A stretch of DNA of 10,854 nt from Coemansia sp. RSA 1804 (GCA_027578815.1 JANBTH010000823.1:1-10854); one strand, 5' to 3'; counted from the first letter of the stretch, positions 1-8,071 are shown. Translations and numbers: made by a program. The notes: generated by a model from the sequence alone, not told the origin.

Positions 1-317
1 TGCGGAACATGATTCAGGTGAAAATAAATGTGAGCAAGAATCAACAACTTTATATAATTAAATAGGCGATAAAGGCGATGAGAAAGAAAGCAAAAAAAGA
101 GTGGAGAAATTGAGGGAGGTTCTCGCCCTCTTTTGAAACAGCCTGTGTTGTGATGGTTCTTTCCCCCCTTACTCAAAAAACGAAGCAAACGTGTGGTGGG
201 GGAGAAAGAGAAAAATGACAGCCAGGACTAATCAGGCCACAATGGATTTAGATGGGGGAAAAACACCAGCCCACAAGCACAAGTGCAAGCAAGCGGAGGA
301 GCCATTAGGCAATACCA

Positions 318-352
318 ACCAGTCCAGCCAGTGTGCTCGTGCACAGACTGGT
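318..352. repeat. Imperfect inverted repeat able to form two alternative hairpins
   Basis: An inner stem of TGTGC (332-336) pairs with GCACA (341-345) around a TCGT loop. It can be extended by CCAG (328-331) pairing with CTGG (348-351) across a 2-nt bulge. Alternatively ACCAGTC (318-324) pairs with GACTGGT (346-352). The two outer pairings compete for the same right arm. There is no evidence that this stretch is transcribed. Confidence 0.4.
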
Positions 353-679
353 ACGTATGAAGGTCAAATGTGTTCTGGATAATTATCTCAATCCTGTTGA
401 CTCTGCGTTCAAGGGGTCTTTTGCACGAAATCTTGTCTTGTAGGCTCAGTTCGCTGCATGGCAGCAGAATGGTGCTGTATCAATTGGGAATTATAGATTA
501 TACAACTTGATTTGAGCCCAGCCCGTTCTCCAAATGTTTGGTGCAGAACGCTACTGTGGATCTGTGCAAGATAGCAACCTTGAAAGCGCTATTCACTTGC
601 ACAAGTTATAGTATGTGCTTTTGCCATATTGTGTTCATTGCAAACAAGCCTTATGGACGATGCAGTTTCGCTATTTTTC

Positions 680-695
680 ATCTACACATGTAGAT
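680..695. repeat. Perfect 7-bp inverted repeat with 2-nt centre
   Basis: ATCTACA (680-686) is followed by CA and then TGTAGAT (689-695), which is its exact reverse complement. A compact dyad of this size upstream of a gene could be a binding site for a dimeric transcription factor. It lies about 510 bp before the transporter start codon. I do not recognise the half-site. Confidence 0.35.
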
Positions 696-764
696 TGTTC
701 TTTTAAAAGCGAGGCTTGGATTGCAGAAGAGGACACGTTCACCATCCTAATTCACTTTCTTAAA

Positions 765-770
765 CACGTG
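765..770. promoter_or_regulatory. CACGTG E-box
   Basis: The palindrome CACGTG is the core site of basic helix-loop-helix factors such as the Cbf1 and Pho4 types in fungi. It is about 440 bp upstream of the transporter ATG. A 6-mer can occur by chance in a region this long, so function is only suggested. Confidence 0.25.
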
Positions 771-1042
771 CAAGCTCGTGAACACTGACTGCTACTGCAT
801 CTTGTGATAAATGTTGTATTTGAGTAACATTCCTCTCTTTCTAATGAGCGTGATAAACATGTTATTAGCTCTGGATTGAGAGCTTATTTGTACTGTGATG
901 TGTACTTATCTTGGCCTTACTCCTCCACCTACACTCTGTTCTATATTGTTGAATGCACCCTCTCATGACACAAACCACAAGCGAGCTCGAAAGGATCTCG
1001 AGTTCTTCATATATTGAAGGAATCCAAATTAAAGACACTCAG

Positions 1043-1050
1043 TGACGTCA
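1043..1050. promoter_or_regulatory. CRE-type palindrome TGACGTCA
   Basis: This is a perfect 8-bp cAMP-response-element palindrome, the preferred site of ATF/CREB-type bZIP factors (Atf1, Sko1 and Aca families in fungi). It lies 157 bp before the start codon at 1207, a normal distance for a proximal fungal promoter element. By chance an 8-mer would occur about once in 65 kb, so a position this close to a start codon is suggestive. Control of the transporter by stress or cAMP signalling is an inference. Confidence 0.5.
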
Positions 1051-1206
1051 TTGTGATATCATCGTTGTTGCTTTGTGATACAGCACTTTGTCCAACATCA
1101 AAAAGGGACAAGGATTCCAAGGAAGACGCTAAAGACCTCTTTTTGTATTTCTGAGAATAGCATTCTTATTATTTCTAATTTGGGCAACAGAAATTTGGTA
1201 TACTCA

Positions 1207-3495
1207 ATGACGCAGGAGGGCGATAACACAACTCAGGACGACGATGGCCATAAGGGAAGGCGGGATACGCAATCATACTCAGTGTCACCAGCTCTTCCTC
1301 CCAACGCCGTTGCTGTTTCTCTGCCGTCATTAGACGACAGCGGAATGCCTGCGCCAGGGCTTACAATGTCACCCGAACTCGCCAGCCGCACACTTGCGCA
1401 GTATCTATTGACAGACCAGGAGGCGTGTGGGCTTTCAACGGGCGCGGATTCTATGGCCAGCAACTCTTCAATCCACTCGAGCGACACCGGGGACGAGGGT
1501 GACGCTGAGGCATCTGATTTTGATTCTCCTGCTGGAACAGCACAGCGATATCCGGCAGAACCTAGCAACAGGAGACGAAAACAAAGCATTGCAGACCCGC
1601 TCCAGCTACCGTCGGGGTCGATTACGTACGACATATACAAGTGGCATCGGGAACGCGAAAGAGCCAGCTATGCAGGAGAGAATGCAGACCTGACTGACGA
1701 GGGCGACGCTGTTTTGTTCCACGACCAGCAATGGAGCGACCAGGCACGACAGAAAGCCAGAGGCAGGCGACATGCGCGTACACAATCATTTTCAGCAGTG
1801 GAGCCAGTGGCCTCTGCAGGCTCGGAGCAAGAATGGGACCTGCCTCTTTCTCATGCACAGATTACAGAACCTAACGGGTTTCGCCGCGACTATATTCACA
1901 GAAAGGCGGAGGACGAAGGGCGCAGCGCAAACATGCTGACAACAAGCTTTGTCGAGTTTTTGGCGCTTTACGGACACTTTGCTGGCGGCGACTTCCCTAG
2001 TGACGAGGATGATGACGATGACAATGACAATGGCAACGGCAACGAAGAGGAAGATAGGCAGAGCTACCACGATGCCGAGGCTACGTCTGAGGAAGAGCGT
2101 CTGTTTGTACCTACACTTCAGTCCTACGGAGCAACAGCAGGTGGCTCTCGCAGAAGGATTGGGCCCAGAGCAGGAAGAAGAGCTGGAGGCATGGCTGGTG
2201 CTGTACAAGGCGCACCGTTAATGAGAGCGGTGGCGGATGCTGAAGCCAGGGCAGTTTCCGGGGCTCAGGTAGCAGCAGTACAAGCAGGGAAGGCGTCAGT
2301 GCAAAAGTCGTTCTTTCTTCTAATTAAGTCGTTTATTTCAGGCGGTGTACTGTTTCTGCCACGGGCATTCTACAACGGCGGGCTGGTGTTCTCGACAGTA
2401 TGCATGCTCATTTCAGCGTGCGTGTCGCTGTACACAATGCTTCTGCTGATAAAGTGCTACGAGAAGATCCATTGCGGGTACGGCGAGATGGGACGGCGGC
2501 TGTACGGAAAGGGAATGGAGCGGGCCGTTCTGGTGTCGATAGTGATCTCGCAGATGGGGTTTTCGTGCGCAGGTACCATTTTCGTGGCAACAAACATGCG
2601 CGACTTGTTCAACACAATCACAGGCTGTAGTCACCGGCTGCCTCTGTCGTTCTGGGTGATGATCCAGATGGTGGTTCTGGTACCTCTGTGTCTGGTGCGT
2701 CACATCAAGGGCCTTTCGGGCGTGGCTCTTCTGGCTGATGTATTTGTTGCGGCAGGACTGCTGTATGTGTATTGGGCGGATGTCAGCAAGCTCAGCACCC
2801 TGGGCATGGGCCGCGTGAGCAATTTCAATCCAGTGGACTACTCTCTGTTCCTAGGTACAGCAGCATACACATTCGAGGGCTATGCGCTGATTCTGCCCAT
2901 CGTTGACTCTATGAGGAACCCAGAAAAGTTCTCAACCGTGCTGTCGCTTGTGATGGCCATCTGTGCTGCAGTGGCAATATCGCTAGGCGGCCTCTCCTAT
3001 GCTGCCTTTGGCGATAAGACAGAAGCAATCATTTTACTCAACATGCCATCCGGCACGCCTATGACGCTTGCAGTGCAGTTCTTTTACTCGCTGGCTATCG
3101 TATTCTCCTTTCCGCTGATGATGTTCCCTGTCATCCGGATTCTTGAGCAGGCTCTTTTTCCTAGGCGGTCAGGCAAGCGCAACCCGGCTGTTAAGATGCA
3201 AAAGAACGCATTTCGCATCCTGGCCCTTCTTGTGGCTGTTATAGTCTCTATCAATGGTGTTGAGAAGCTTGACCGCCTTGTTGCGATAATTGGGGGCTGT
3301 GCCTGCGTGCCAATTGCCTTTATCTATCCTCCGCTCTTCCATCTCAAGGCACTGGCTCAGACCAGGTGGGAGCGGGTTCGTGACACTCTTCTCGCCTGCT
3401 TCGGGATAGCTGTTTGTGTGTATGTGACGCTTGGGGCTGTAGCCCGATGGAGCACTGCCACGCCGCCATACGATTTTTGCGATGCAATGCCATAG
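1207..3495 (+). CDS. Vacuolar amino acid transporter, Avt3/Avt4 type (amino acid/auxin permease family)
   Basis: This 762-residue protein probably exports neutral amino acids from the vacuole, as the Avt3/Avt4 proteins of yeasts do (family knowledge). The C-terminal half, from about residue 367 to 750, has eleven hydrophobic segments. It opens with KSFFLLIKSF, GGVLFLPRAF and YNGG, the family's characteristic first membrane helix. The cytosolic N-terminal half is hydrophilic and Ser-rich. It carries PNGFRRDYIHRK (from residue 222) and SFVEFLALYGHFAGGDF (about 247-263), motifs I associate with fungal Avt3-like proteins, followed by an acidic tract (about 265-284) with a DNDNGNGN repeat. Two basic Ser sites, RRRKQS (Ser127) and RTQS (Ser194), look like basophilic-kinase sites. 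I chose the first in-frame ATG; the frame is open upstream only to a GTG at 1075. No intron is needed. Avt3 and Avt4 cannot be separated by eye. Confidence 0.9.
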   Translation: MTQEGDNTTQDDDGHKGRRDTQSYSVSPALPPNAVAVSLPSLDDSGMPAPGLTMSPELASRTLAQYLLTDQEACGLSTGADSMASNSSIHSSDTGDEGDAEASDFDSPAGTAQRYPAEPSNRRRKQSIADPLQLPSGSITYDIYKWHRERERASYAGENADLTDEGDAVLFHDQQWSDQARQKARGRRHARTQSFSAVEPVASAGSEQEWDLPLSHAQITEPNGFRRDYIHRKAEDEGRSANMLTTSFVEFLALYGHFAGGDFPSDEDDDDDNDNGNGNEEEDRQSYHDAEATSEEERLFVPTLQSYGATAGGSRRRIGPRAGRRAGGMAGAVQGAPLMRAVADAEARAVSGAQVAAVQAGKASVQKSFFLLIKSFISGGVLFLPRAFYNGGLVFSTVCMLISACVSLYTMLLLIKCYEKIHCGYGEMGRRLYGKGMERAVLVSIVISQMGFSCAGTIFVATNMRDLFNTITGCSHRLPLSFWVMIQMVVLVPLCLVRHIKGLSGVALLADVFVAAGLLYVYWADVSKLSTLGMGRVSNFNPVDYSLFLGTAAYTFEGYALILPIVDSMRNPEKFSTVLSLVMAICAAVAISLGGLSYAAFGDKTEAIILLNMPSGTPMTLAVQFFYSLAIVFSFPLMMFPVIRILEQALFPRRSGKRNPAVKMQKNAFRILALLVAVIVSINGVEKLDRLVAIIGGCACVPIAFIYPPLFHLKALAQTRWERVRDTLLACFGIAVCVYVTLGAVARWSTATPPYDFCDAMP

Positions 3496-3572
3496 CCGAA
3501 CTCCTCCTCTATGAGCTGATGCGGCTGAGCACAGCGACTCTCTAGCTTTCTGCACTGAAGGGGGCGGCGACA

Positions 3573-3610
3573 TCTTTTCCCTCCTATTTCTTATCTTTTC
3601 TTTTCTTCTC
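3573..3610 (+). promoter_or_regulatory. Pyrimidine tract before the Dabb gene
   Basis: A stretch that is almost all C and T ends 53 bp before the Dabb ATG. Fungal genes often start transcription just after such CT blocks. The gap between the transporter stop and the Dabb start is only 168 bp, so it must hold both the 3' end of one gene and the promoter of the next. I see no clean TATAAA here (only TTTATATCC near 3631) and no AATAAA for the transporter. Confidence 0.35.
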
Positions 3611-3663
3611 ACAAAGAATATTATTTGCCTCTTTATATCCTTTGAATTGCTCTCATCGCAAGC

Positions 3664-3966
3664 ATGCCGCTAATCCACATTGTCCTGTTTCCCATTAAAG
3701 CCGACGCTCCGCAGGACCTGGTCGACCAGGTTGTGTCTGAGCTCAATCAGCTGAAGACGCACATTCCGTTCGTTATCAGCTCCCGGTGTGGGAAAACCGT
3801 GACGCAGCGCGGAAAGCAGTACACCCATGCGCTTGTGGTGGAGCTTGAGAAGCCAGAGCAGCTTTCTTTGTATCGCGACCACCCAGTCCACCAGGCGGTT
3901 CTTCAAAAGATCAAGCTGATCCTGGGCGAAGAGTCGCTTGCAATGGATTTTGATTCTGCTCACTAG
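3664..3966 (+). CDS. Stress-response A/B-barrel (Dabb) domain protein
   Basis: This 100-residue protein is a single dimeric alpha/beta-barrel domain, the normal size for the family. The first strand is IHIVLFPIK (residues 4-12), followed by a helix at about 16-32. The diagnostic segment is YTHALVVELEKPEQLSLYRD (53-72), leading into HPVHQAVL (73-80), where the HP-x-H pattern is typical of Dabb proteins. Members include plant stress-induced proteins, small fungal proteins and, in some bacteria and plants, cyclases, so the fold does not give a reaction. There is no signal peptide or membrane segment, and I infer a cytosolic homodimer. The start is the only sensible ATG, directly before the first strand, with purine context (gcaagcATG). 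It is a tandem neighbour of the transporter with no evident functional link. Confidence 0.88.
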   Translation: MPLIHIVLFPIKADAPQDLVDQVVSELNQLKTHIPFVISSRCGKTVTQRGKQYTHALVVELEKPEQLSLYRDHPVHQAVLQKIKLILGEESLAMDFDSAH

Positions 3967-4242
3967 CGGCGCTTTTCGCGAGTATGATTTCCTTAGTTCG
4001 TGTTGTAATGGGGGCCTTCACAACAGCATCAACGTAGATAGTTTGTTTACATTTGCGTTTTCTTGTTTAATATCGGCAAAAGTATAAAAAGTTTGGTTGC
4101 AACAGTTCCATTAATTAATCGATCGTTGAAACACTGTTTTGTATTGGGTGTATGCAAAGGCTGTCTTCTTCTTCCTCTCTGTCTTTGTGCTGCTCAAAGA
4201 GGAGGAAGCAGCTGGGATTTCCTGGGTATATGTTGCTCGGGT
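3967..4242. terminator. Shared 3' region of two convergent genes
   Basis: This 276-bp gap lies between the Dabb stop and the stop of the minus-strand gene, so both transcripts must end here or overlap. No canonical AATAAA is present on either strand. AT-rich blocks at 4062-4090 and 4110-4119 could serve as degenerate poly(A) signals. The exact ends cannot be placed from sequence. Confidence 0.45.
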
Positions 4243-6975
4243 TCATCGCTTATCAGTCGGAGGACTCAGTGGCATTGGCGGGATAGGGGATGCAACGCGA
4301 TTGCCACTGGATGACGAGTTGTATCCAACGCTAGCAGACGAGGCAGATCTCATCTTGTCCATGCTATTGTTGTTACTGCTGCCGCCCACGCCGTTGCCTA
4401 TTTGCCACGAGGGTGCACGGCTCTTTGGCGACGGCGCCCGCGACAGAGACCGCACGCGGTTGGATGCTGGAATCTGCTGGTCAACCCATGCAAAAAGCCG
4501 GTCAAACTCACTGCCAATGTCCTCGCGTGTGCGCCGATCGAGCACCTTTCCGATCTTCTTTTGCGCCACAGCATCACCACTTCCACTTGACCTGCTACTG
4601 TTTGTGCTTTCAGCTCCGGCTGTGTTTGACAGGCGTCCGTCAGAGGTCAGCACAATCGCCTCATAGTCGGGTCGGCGCTTGCGATACTCGGTCAGCAGCT
4701 CAGCCACCATGGTCAAAAACAGTTCGGGATCAAAGTCTGCTTTCTGTCCAAGCAGCTTTTCGCTGGACGCCTTTACAAAGGTGACAAGGAACGCAGCGTA
4801 GAACCTTCGGCTTGCGCGTTCAAACTTGATTAGCGCATCACAAATGTCCCACCACTTTGCAAATAGTCCGTCCTCAACAACACCAATCTCCCGTGTGTCA
4901 GAATCGGCCGTATCGGGGGCGCTGGAGCTGCTTTCGGGCACAAGGAGCGTAGAAAACACGCTGCCTAGGTCTAGCAGCAGCACCATGCAGAACTGGCGCA
5001 GATCACGCGGCGGATTGTCGCCAAGCTCCCATGCCAAACCAAGGTTCTGCACAATCTGCAAAGCAGCATCCTCAACCTGCTCTATGCGGCCACTGAGCCC
5101 GCCAGCCTCGCCAGCCTTGGCCATTGCTGCTATCGAAACACCAGCCTGGGGCAGGGCCTCTTGGAGCTCGCTCTCGGAGCAGTGCACAAGCAGATGCAGC
5201 AGCATTGGCAGAGTCAGCACTTTGGAGTCAGGCACTCTCGCGCTGTTGCGACCCCAGAGCTCGCGCAGCTTGGTGACCTCATCGACACTGATGCTCATGC
5301 CAAGCCGTCGCACATCCAGAACAGATTCCAAGTAGGCGTTGTTGATTGTCCCCAAAGCCTTGCGATACACCATGTCCGGGTCGAGATTGCAGTCCTCGTC
5401 AACGTCGGTTATGGACGCATCCGACTGCAGCCACGGCTTGCCGCAGTTGTTCAAGGCATACGATACAAGGTCCTTGTGGCGATCGTCCTGCGCAAGCATG
5501 ATGAGGACAGCAAGCTCGCGAATGGCTGTGATTCGATCCTCTGCGGCAAAGATGCTTTTTACCAGACGCATGCGGATGGCAGCCTTCTGGTCCTTGCTGA
5601 CCAGACGCACACGCAGCGCTTCATTGAGCACTACATTGAGAGTGCGGCGGAAGGCCTTTGCCTTGTCCTCCTCGGTCACCCGCCCAGCGTGGATCTCGCT
5701 GCACAGTGGGTCGGCGCAGTACGTGTCGAGACATACGCTGGTGTACTTTGGATCATACGACATGACGTTGGCGTTGATCAGGAATATGTGATCAATCACG
5801 GATGCTGACTGGTCCCGCGTAAAGTAGTTTAGACGCCACTGGGACACTGCATCGAGATTCAGCCTACAAAGGAGAGGAGCAGCAGTTGCGGATGCAGACG
5901 GTCCAGAGGGATAAGCAAGAAGTGGCAAAGGAAGGGAGTTGGGATGTCTGTGCATGGCCAGCACCACTCACAGTGAGCGGGGCGGACTTTAGTGAGAGCA
6001 GAAAAAGTTTGCAGGTGTGCCACGCTGCACACTGGAAGATGCGGCAATCCTACACACGCACATGCATAAGATACAAGAATATATGGCTTGGCCAGACATG
6101 CAAAGCAAAAAAAGGAATGCAGACTGGACAAAAATCCCGCCCCGGCTGCTATGAAATTGAATCAGTGCAGCTGCGGTTTGGGAGCCAAGACGGGCTGGGT
6201 TTGCAGTCATGACTACGTGGAAAAGCCAGGAAAAGGCAAAAGAAACACAGACAGACAACGAGATAAGCACAAAACTAAACATTAGCAGTCATATCAACAT
6301 GGTCCATCTGCGAAAACAGCATGGGGCAGATGCGTACCTGGTGCTTTTGCACGCCTCAGAGACGTCGTCAAGGATATCCTTCAAATCCGCTGGGTCGTAG
6401 CGGTACGTGCTCTGCTGAATTCTGCTGACTAGCCGCTCACGAAACTCGCGATAGAAGAGCTCATCTACGCAGAACTTGCCAAAGAAGATGTCGTTGAGCG
6501 CGCGCAGATAGCCGCGAGCGTCAACACTGGGCTTCCGCTGGTGGCCAGCAGCGGCGGGAGCAGATGTGGTAGCAACTGTGCTGGCCGAGGCGCGTGCCGA
6601 CATCCGCGGCGCAGCAGCGTGCTTAGAGCTGCTGGGCGCAGGGTGGTTGCCAGCAGAAGATGTCGAGCGATGGGTGCCGCCCTGGTGCTCACCGCTGCCA
6701 CCGTTAGTGTTGCTGCCAGCCAGCGACCCGTGGCTGTTTACGCGTGTCGTGCTGCCCGACAAGGTGTTGCGCACCTTCTGTCCCGTGGTAATCGATGCCA
6801 TGTAGTTGTGGTTGTGCGTTGACTTTGACCGGTTGGAGTCGTTTCGAAACACAAGCTCTTCGTCGCCAACATGCGTGCCCCGCGGCATAAGCCGTGAATT
6901 TGGCGTGTCGCCGCCGTTTGTGTTGGAATCCACAGATTCGCTACTGTTTCCCCCGCTTGCAGCTGAACCGTACAT
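4243..6975 (-). CDS. Unrecognised 752-residue helical protein, two exons (6975-6338 and 5863-4243)
   Basis: I do not recognise this protein. The two long minus-strand frames join through one intron: exon 1 ends CAG before GTACGC, and exon 2 starts after CTCCTTTGTAG. The junction splits an AG/G arginine codon (residue 213) and keeps the frame, giving 2259 nt. Residues 1 to about 149 are Ser/Asn/Gly/Thr-rich and probably disordered, with a basic RKPS site. From about 150 (SVDARGYLRALNDIFFGKFC) to about 600 the chain is amphipathic and predicted mostly helical, interrupted by a Ser/Asp-rich loop after FSTLLVPESS. It contains a small cysteine group (SVCLDTYCADPLCSEIH). Residues 681-752 are low complexity, with RSLSRAPSPKSRAPS and several SP sites near the C-terminus. 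No membrane segment is evident. The start is the ATG at 6975. A helical-repeat scaffold is possible, but no function can be assigned. Confidence 0.8.
5864..6337 (-). other. Spliceosomal intron in the unrecognised gene
   Basis: This 474-nt intron lies on the minus strand. The donor is CAG/GTACGC, at 6337-6336. The acceptor is TTTGTAG/GC with a pyrimidine-rich run (CTGCTGCTCCTCTCC) before it. Both flanking reading frames remain open exactly to these sites and the codon phase agrees. The interior has stops in the coding frame and no protein-like sequence. A weak internal donor (GTGAGT) near 5970 leaves room for a small alternative exon, but I see no convincing one. Confidence 0.8.
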
Positions 6976-7192
6976 TGCTCTGCTACGGCTGCGATAAAAT
7001 GAATCTGTGTCCCGTTGTTTATGTCAGAGATGGCAAGAGAACAGACGGCAGACCGAGAATTCCTCGCAAGAGAGCAAGCCGAGAGAATGGGAGGTGATAG
7101 AGAATTAGAAGGAAAAGTAGTGTAAAAATGTATACAAGAGGGAACAATAGTGGAGAGCCATGTAAATTATTTTTTTTGATGGGAAAAAATTT

Positions 7193-7205
7193 AAAAAAAA
7201 AAAAA
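7193..7205. promoter_or_regulatory. Poly(dA:dT) tract upstream of the minus-strand gene
   Basis: Thirteen consecutive A residues follow AAAAAATTT, about 220 bp upstream of the minus-strand ATG at 6975. Rigid poly(dA:dT) runs are common nucleosome-depleting elements in fungal promoters. Their position here fits promoter use by the two-exon gene. Confidence 0.35.
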
Positions 7206-7510
7206 GTAATCGATTGTGGACATCCCAGAGCCCTTTTGTTGTCTTGTTGCAACTGACTGATGGTGTGCTGCAGCAAGCAAATGTTCTATTTTTTCCTCTA
7301 TCTGCTTTTCTTTTTTCCATCTTTCTCCCTTTTCCCCTAGCCATAATGACAAACAAGAGATGGTGAAACAAAGTAAAACAAGATCTTTGACCTTCGGGCT
7401 AGTAAAAGTGTCTAAACCTTGATAAACAAATGGCCAAGCAATGTCATTTAATTTTTTCCATGGTCCTCCTACCTCCTCTAACCCATCTGGACCGCGTGCT
7501 CAAAACAACC

Positions 7511-7518
7511 TATAAATA
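7511..7518 (+). promoter_or_regulatory. Orphan TATA box (TATAAATA)
   Basis: This is a canonical TATA box on the plus strand without an assigned gene nearby. Four bases later comes an ATG (7522) with a 12-codon frame ending at TAA. It is about 370 bp upstream of the tRNA and 700 bp upstream of the glutathione transferase start, too far to serve the latter directly unless a spliced leader exists. Confidence 0.3.
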
Positions 7519-7881
7519 GACATGTTGAGCATGAACTCTGTTTTTTCACTTTCAAAGTAAGCAAAAGCATGCATTGAAGGGGATGATCTGCACGCTGGAC
7601 CACAGTCTGAATCTATGCTAAAGAAAGAAAGGAGTCAGAATATTTGTAGTAGATACCAAGTCTATCTTGATCCCGGCCATTGGATGCAGGAGCCAAACGG
7701 CTGCAAAATGAAACCAGGAGAGAAAGGAGATTCCTGCCATCATTATATTCTTAACTTGCAAGTAATATCATAAAAATATTGTAGTTTTAAAATTTATTTC
7801 AGGGAAGCACTACATGCTTAAAGAAACGAAATTCAACAGGTGAAAGTGGCTTACAAATAGCCTTGATTAGTGCTTGATTAC

Positions 7882-7954
7882 GCCGGGCTAGCTCAATCGG
7901 TAGAGCGTGAGACTCTTAATCTCAAGGTTGCGGGTTCGACCCCCGCGTTCGGCT
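7882..7954 (+). tRNA. tRNA-Lys (anticodon CUU), no intron
   Basis: This is a complete cloverleaf of 73 nt. The acceptor stem GCCGGGC (7882-7888) pairs with GTTCGGC (7947-7953), including two G-U pairs. The D arm is GCTC/GAGC with loop AATCGGTA. The anticodon stem TGAGA/TCTCA encloses CTCTTAA, which places CTT at 7915-7917 and reads the AAG lysine codon. The variable loop is AGGTT. The T arm is GCGGG/CCCGC around TTCGACC. The discriminator base is T and no CCA is encoded, as expected for a eukaryotic nuclear gene. The A box (7889-7900) and B box (7933-7943) are the internal RNA polymerase III promoter. The gene lies in the upstream region of the glutathione transferase on the same strand. Confidence 0.97.
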
Positions 7955-7959
7955 CTCAC

Positions 7960-7965
7960 TTTTTT
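7960..7965 (+). terminator. RNA polymerase III terminator of the tRNA gene
   Basis: A run of six T residues starts six bases after the discriminator base, which is the expected position and length for Pol III termination. The short trailer would be removed before CCA addition. Confidence 0.8.
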
Positions 7966-8071
7966 CCACCATGCAAAAGATGAAGAGTAGTAGCTTTTGT
8001 CTATGCTTTCAGTGATTATTAATGCAAAGGCAGCTTGTGCTCTTTCTTTTTCTCACCCTAATCCTTCTTGG

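Larger units (their letters stand above)
1..1206. other. Non-coding upstream region of the transporter gene
   Basis: No reading frame here has an ATG start, useful length and protein-like composition. The longest open stretch, at 191-382, begins with GTG and reads as random sequence. The left end has an AT-rich block at 51-64 that reads as a TATA-like element on the minus strand, so a minus-strand gene may start to the left of the window (inference). Towards the right the region becomes the promoter and leader of the transporter. It contains two small inverted repeats, an E-box and a CRE palindrome, each listed separately. The transporter frame is open back to a GTG at 1075, but GTG is not a normal eukaryotic start. 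Confidence 0.7.
6976..7881. other. Divergent intergenic region left of the tRNA gene
   Basis: There is no supportable protein gene; the open stretches on the minus strand begin with TTG, not ATG. The left part is the promoter and leader of the minus-strand gene and contains a poly(dA:dT) block: T8 at 7170-7177, A6 at 7184-7189 and A13 at 7193-7205. Such blocks exclude nucleosomes in fungal promoters (family knowledge). Further right, an isolated plus-strand TATAAATA at 7511-7518 and some splice-like sites have no assigned gene. Confidence 0.65.

Noticed and set aside
398..403. TGACTC, a Gcn4-like half site
   Set aside because: It is a single incomplete 6-mer about 800 bp from the transporter start, and chance occurrence is likely.
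1075..1206. 44-codon extension of the transporter frame at its N-terminus
   Set aside because: It begins with GTG, contains no ATG before 1207, and overlaps the likely leader just after the CRE. The ATG at 1207 is the first eukaryotic start in frame.
3169..3612. 147-residue minus-strand frame over the end of the transporter
   Set aside because: It is antisense to the last membrane helices of a confident gene and has random, basic composition.
5161..5808. 215-residue plus-strand open frame opposite exon 2
   Set aside because: It is a shadow of the minus-strand coding exon, with no ATG-based gene signals, no own promoter and no recognisable domain.
5864..5967. Start of the large minus-strand frame at 5967 or at the ATG just inside it
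   Set aside because: 5967 is GTG, and the residues up to the acceptor read as a pyrimidine tract (Leu/Pro/Ser/Ala). The clean acceptor and phase-matched donor show that this part is intron.
6308..6337. 30-nt mini-intron in the minus-strand gene, GTACGC to TTTTCGCAG
   Set aside because: It is too short for a normal fungal spliceosomal intron, and the sequence after it soon meets stop codons in the coding frame.
7019..7371. Minus-strand frames of 85 and 88 residues upstream of the two-exon gene
   Set aside because: Both start with TTG, and their Phe/Leu/Lys-rich sequence is just translated poly(A/T) and pyrimidine tracts of a promoter.
7522..7560. 12-codon ORF directly after the orphan TATA box
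   Set aside because: It is too short and too close to the TATA box to lie inside its transcript, and no conserved peptide is recognisable. It is kept only as part of the exon-like signal finding.
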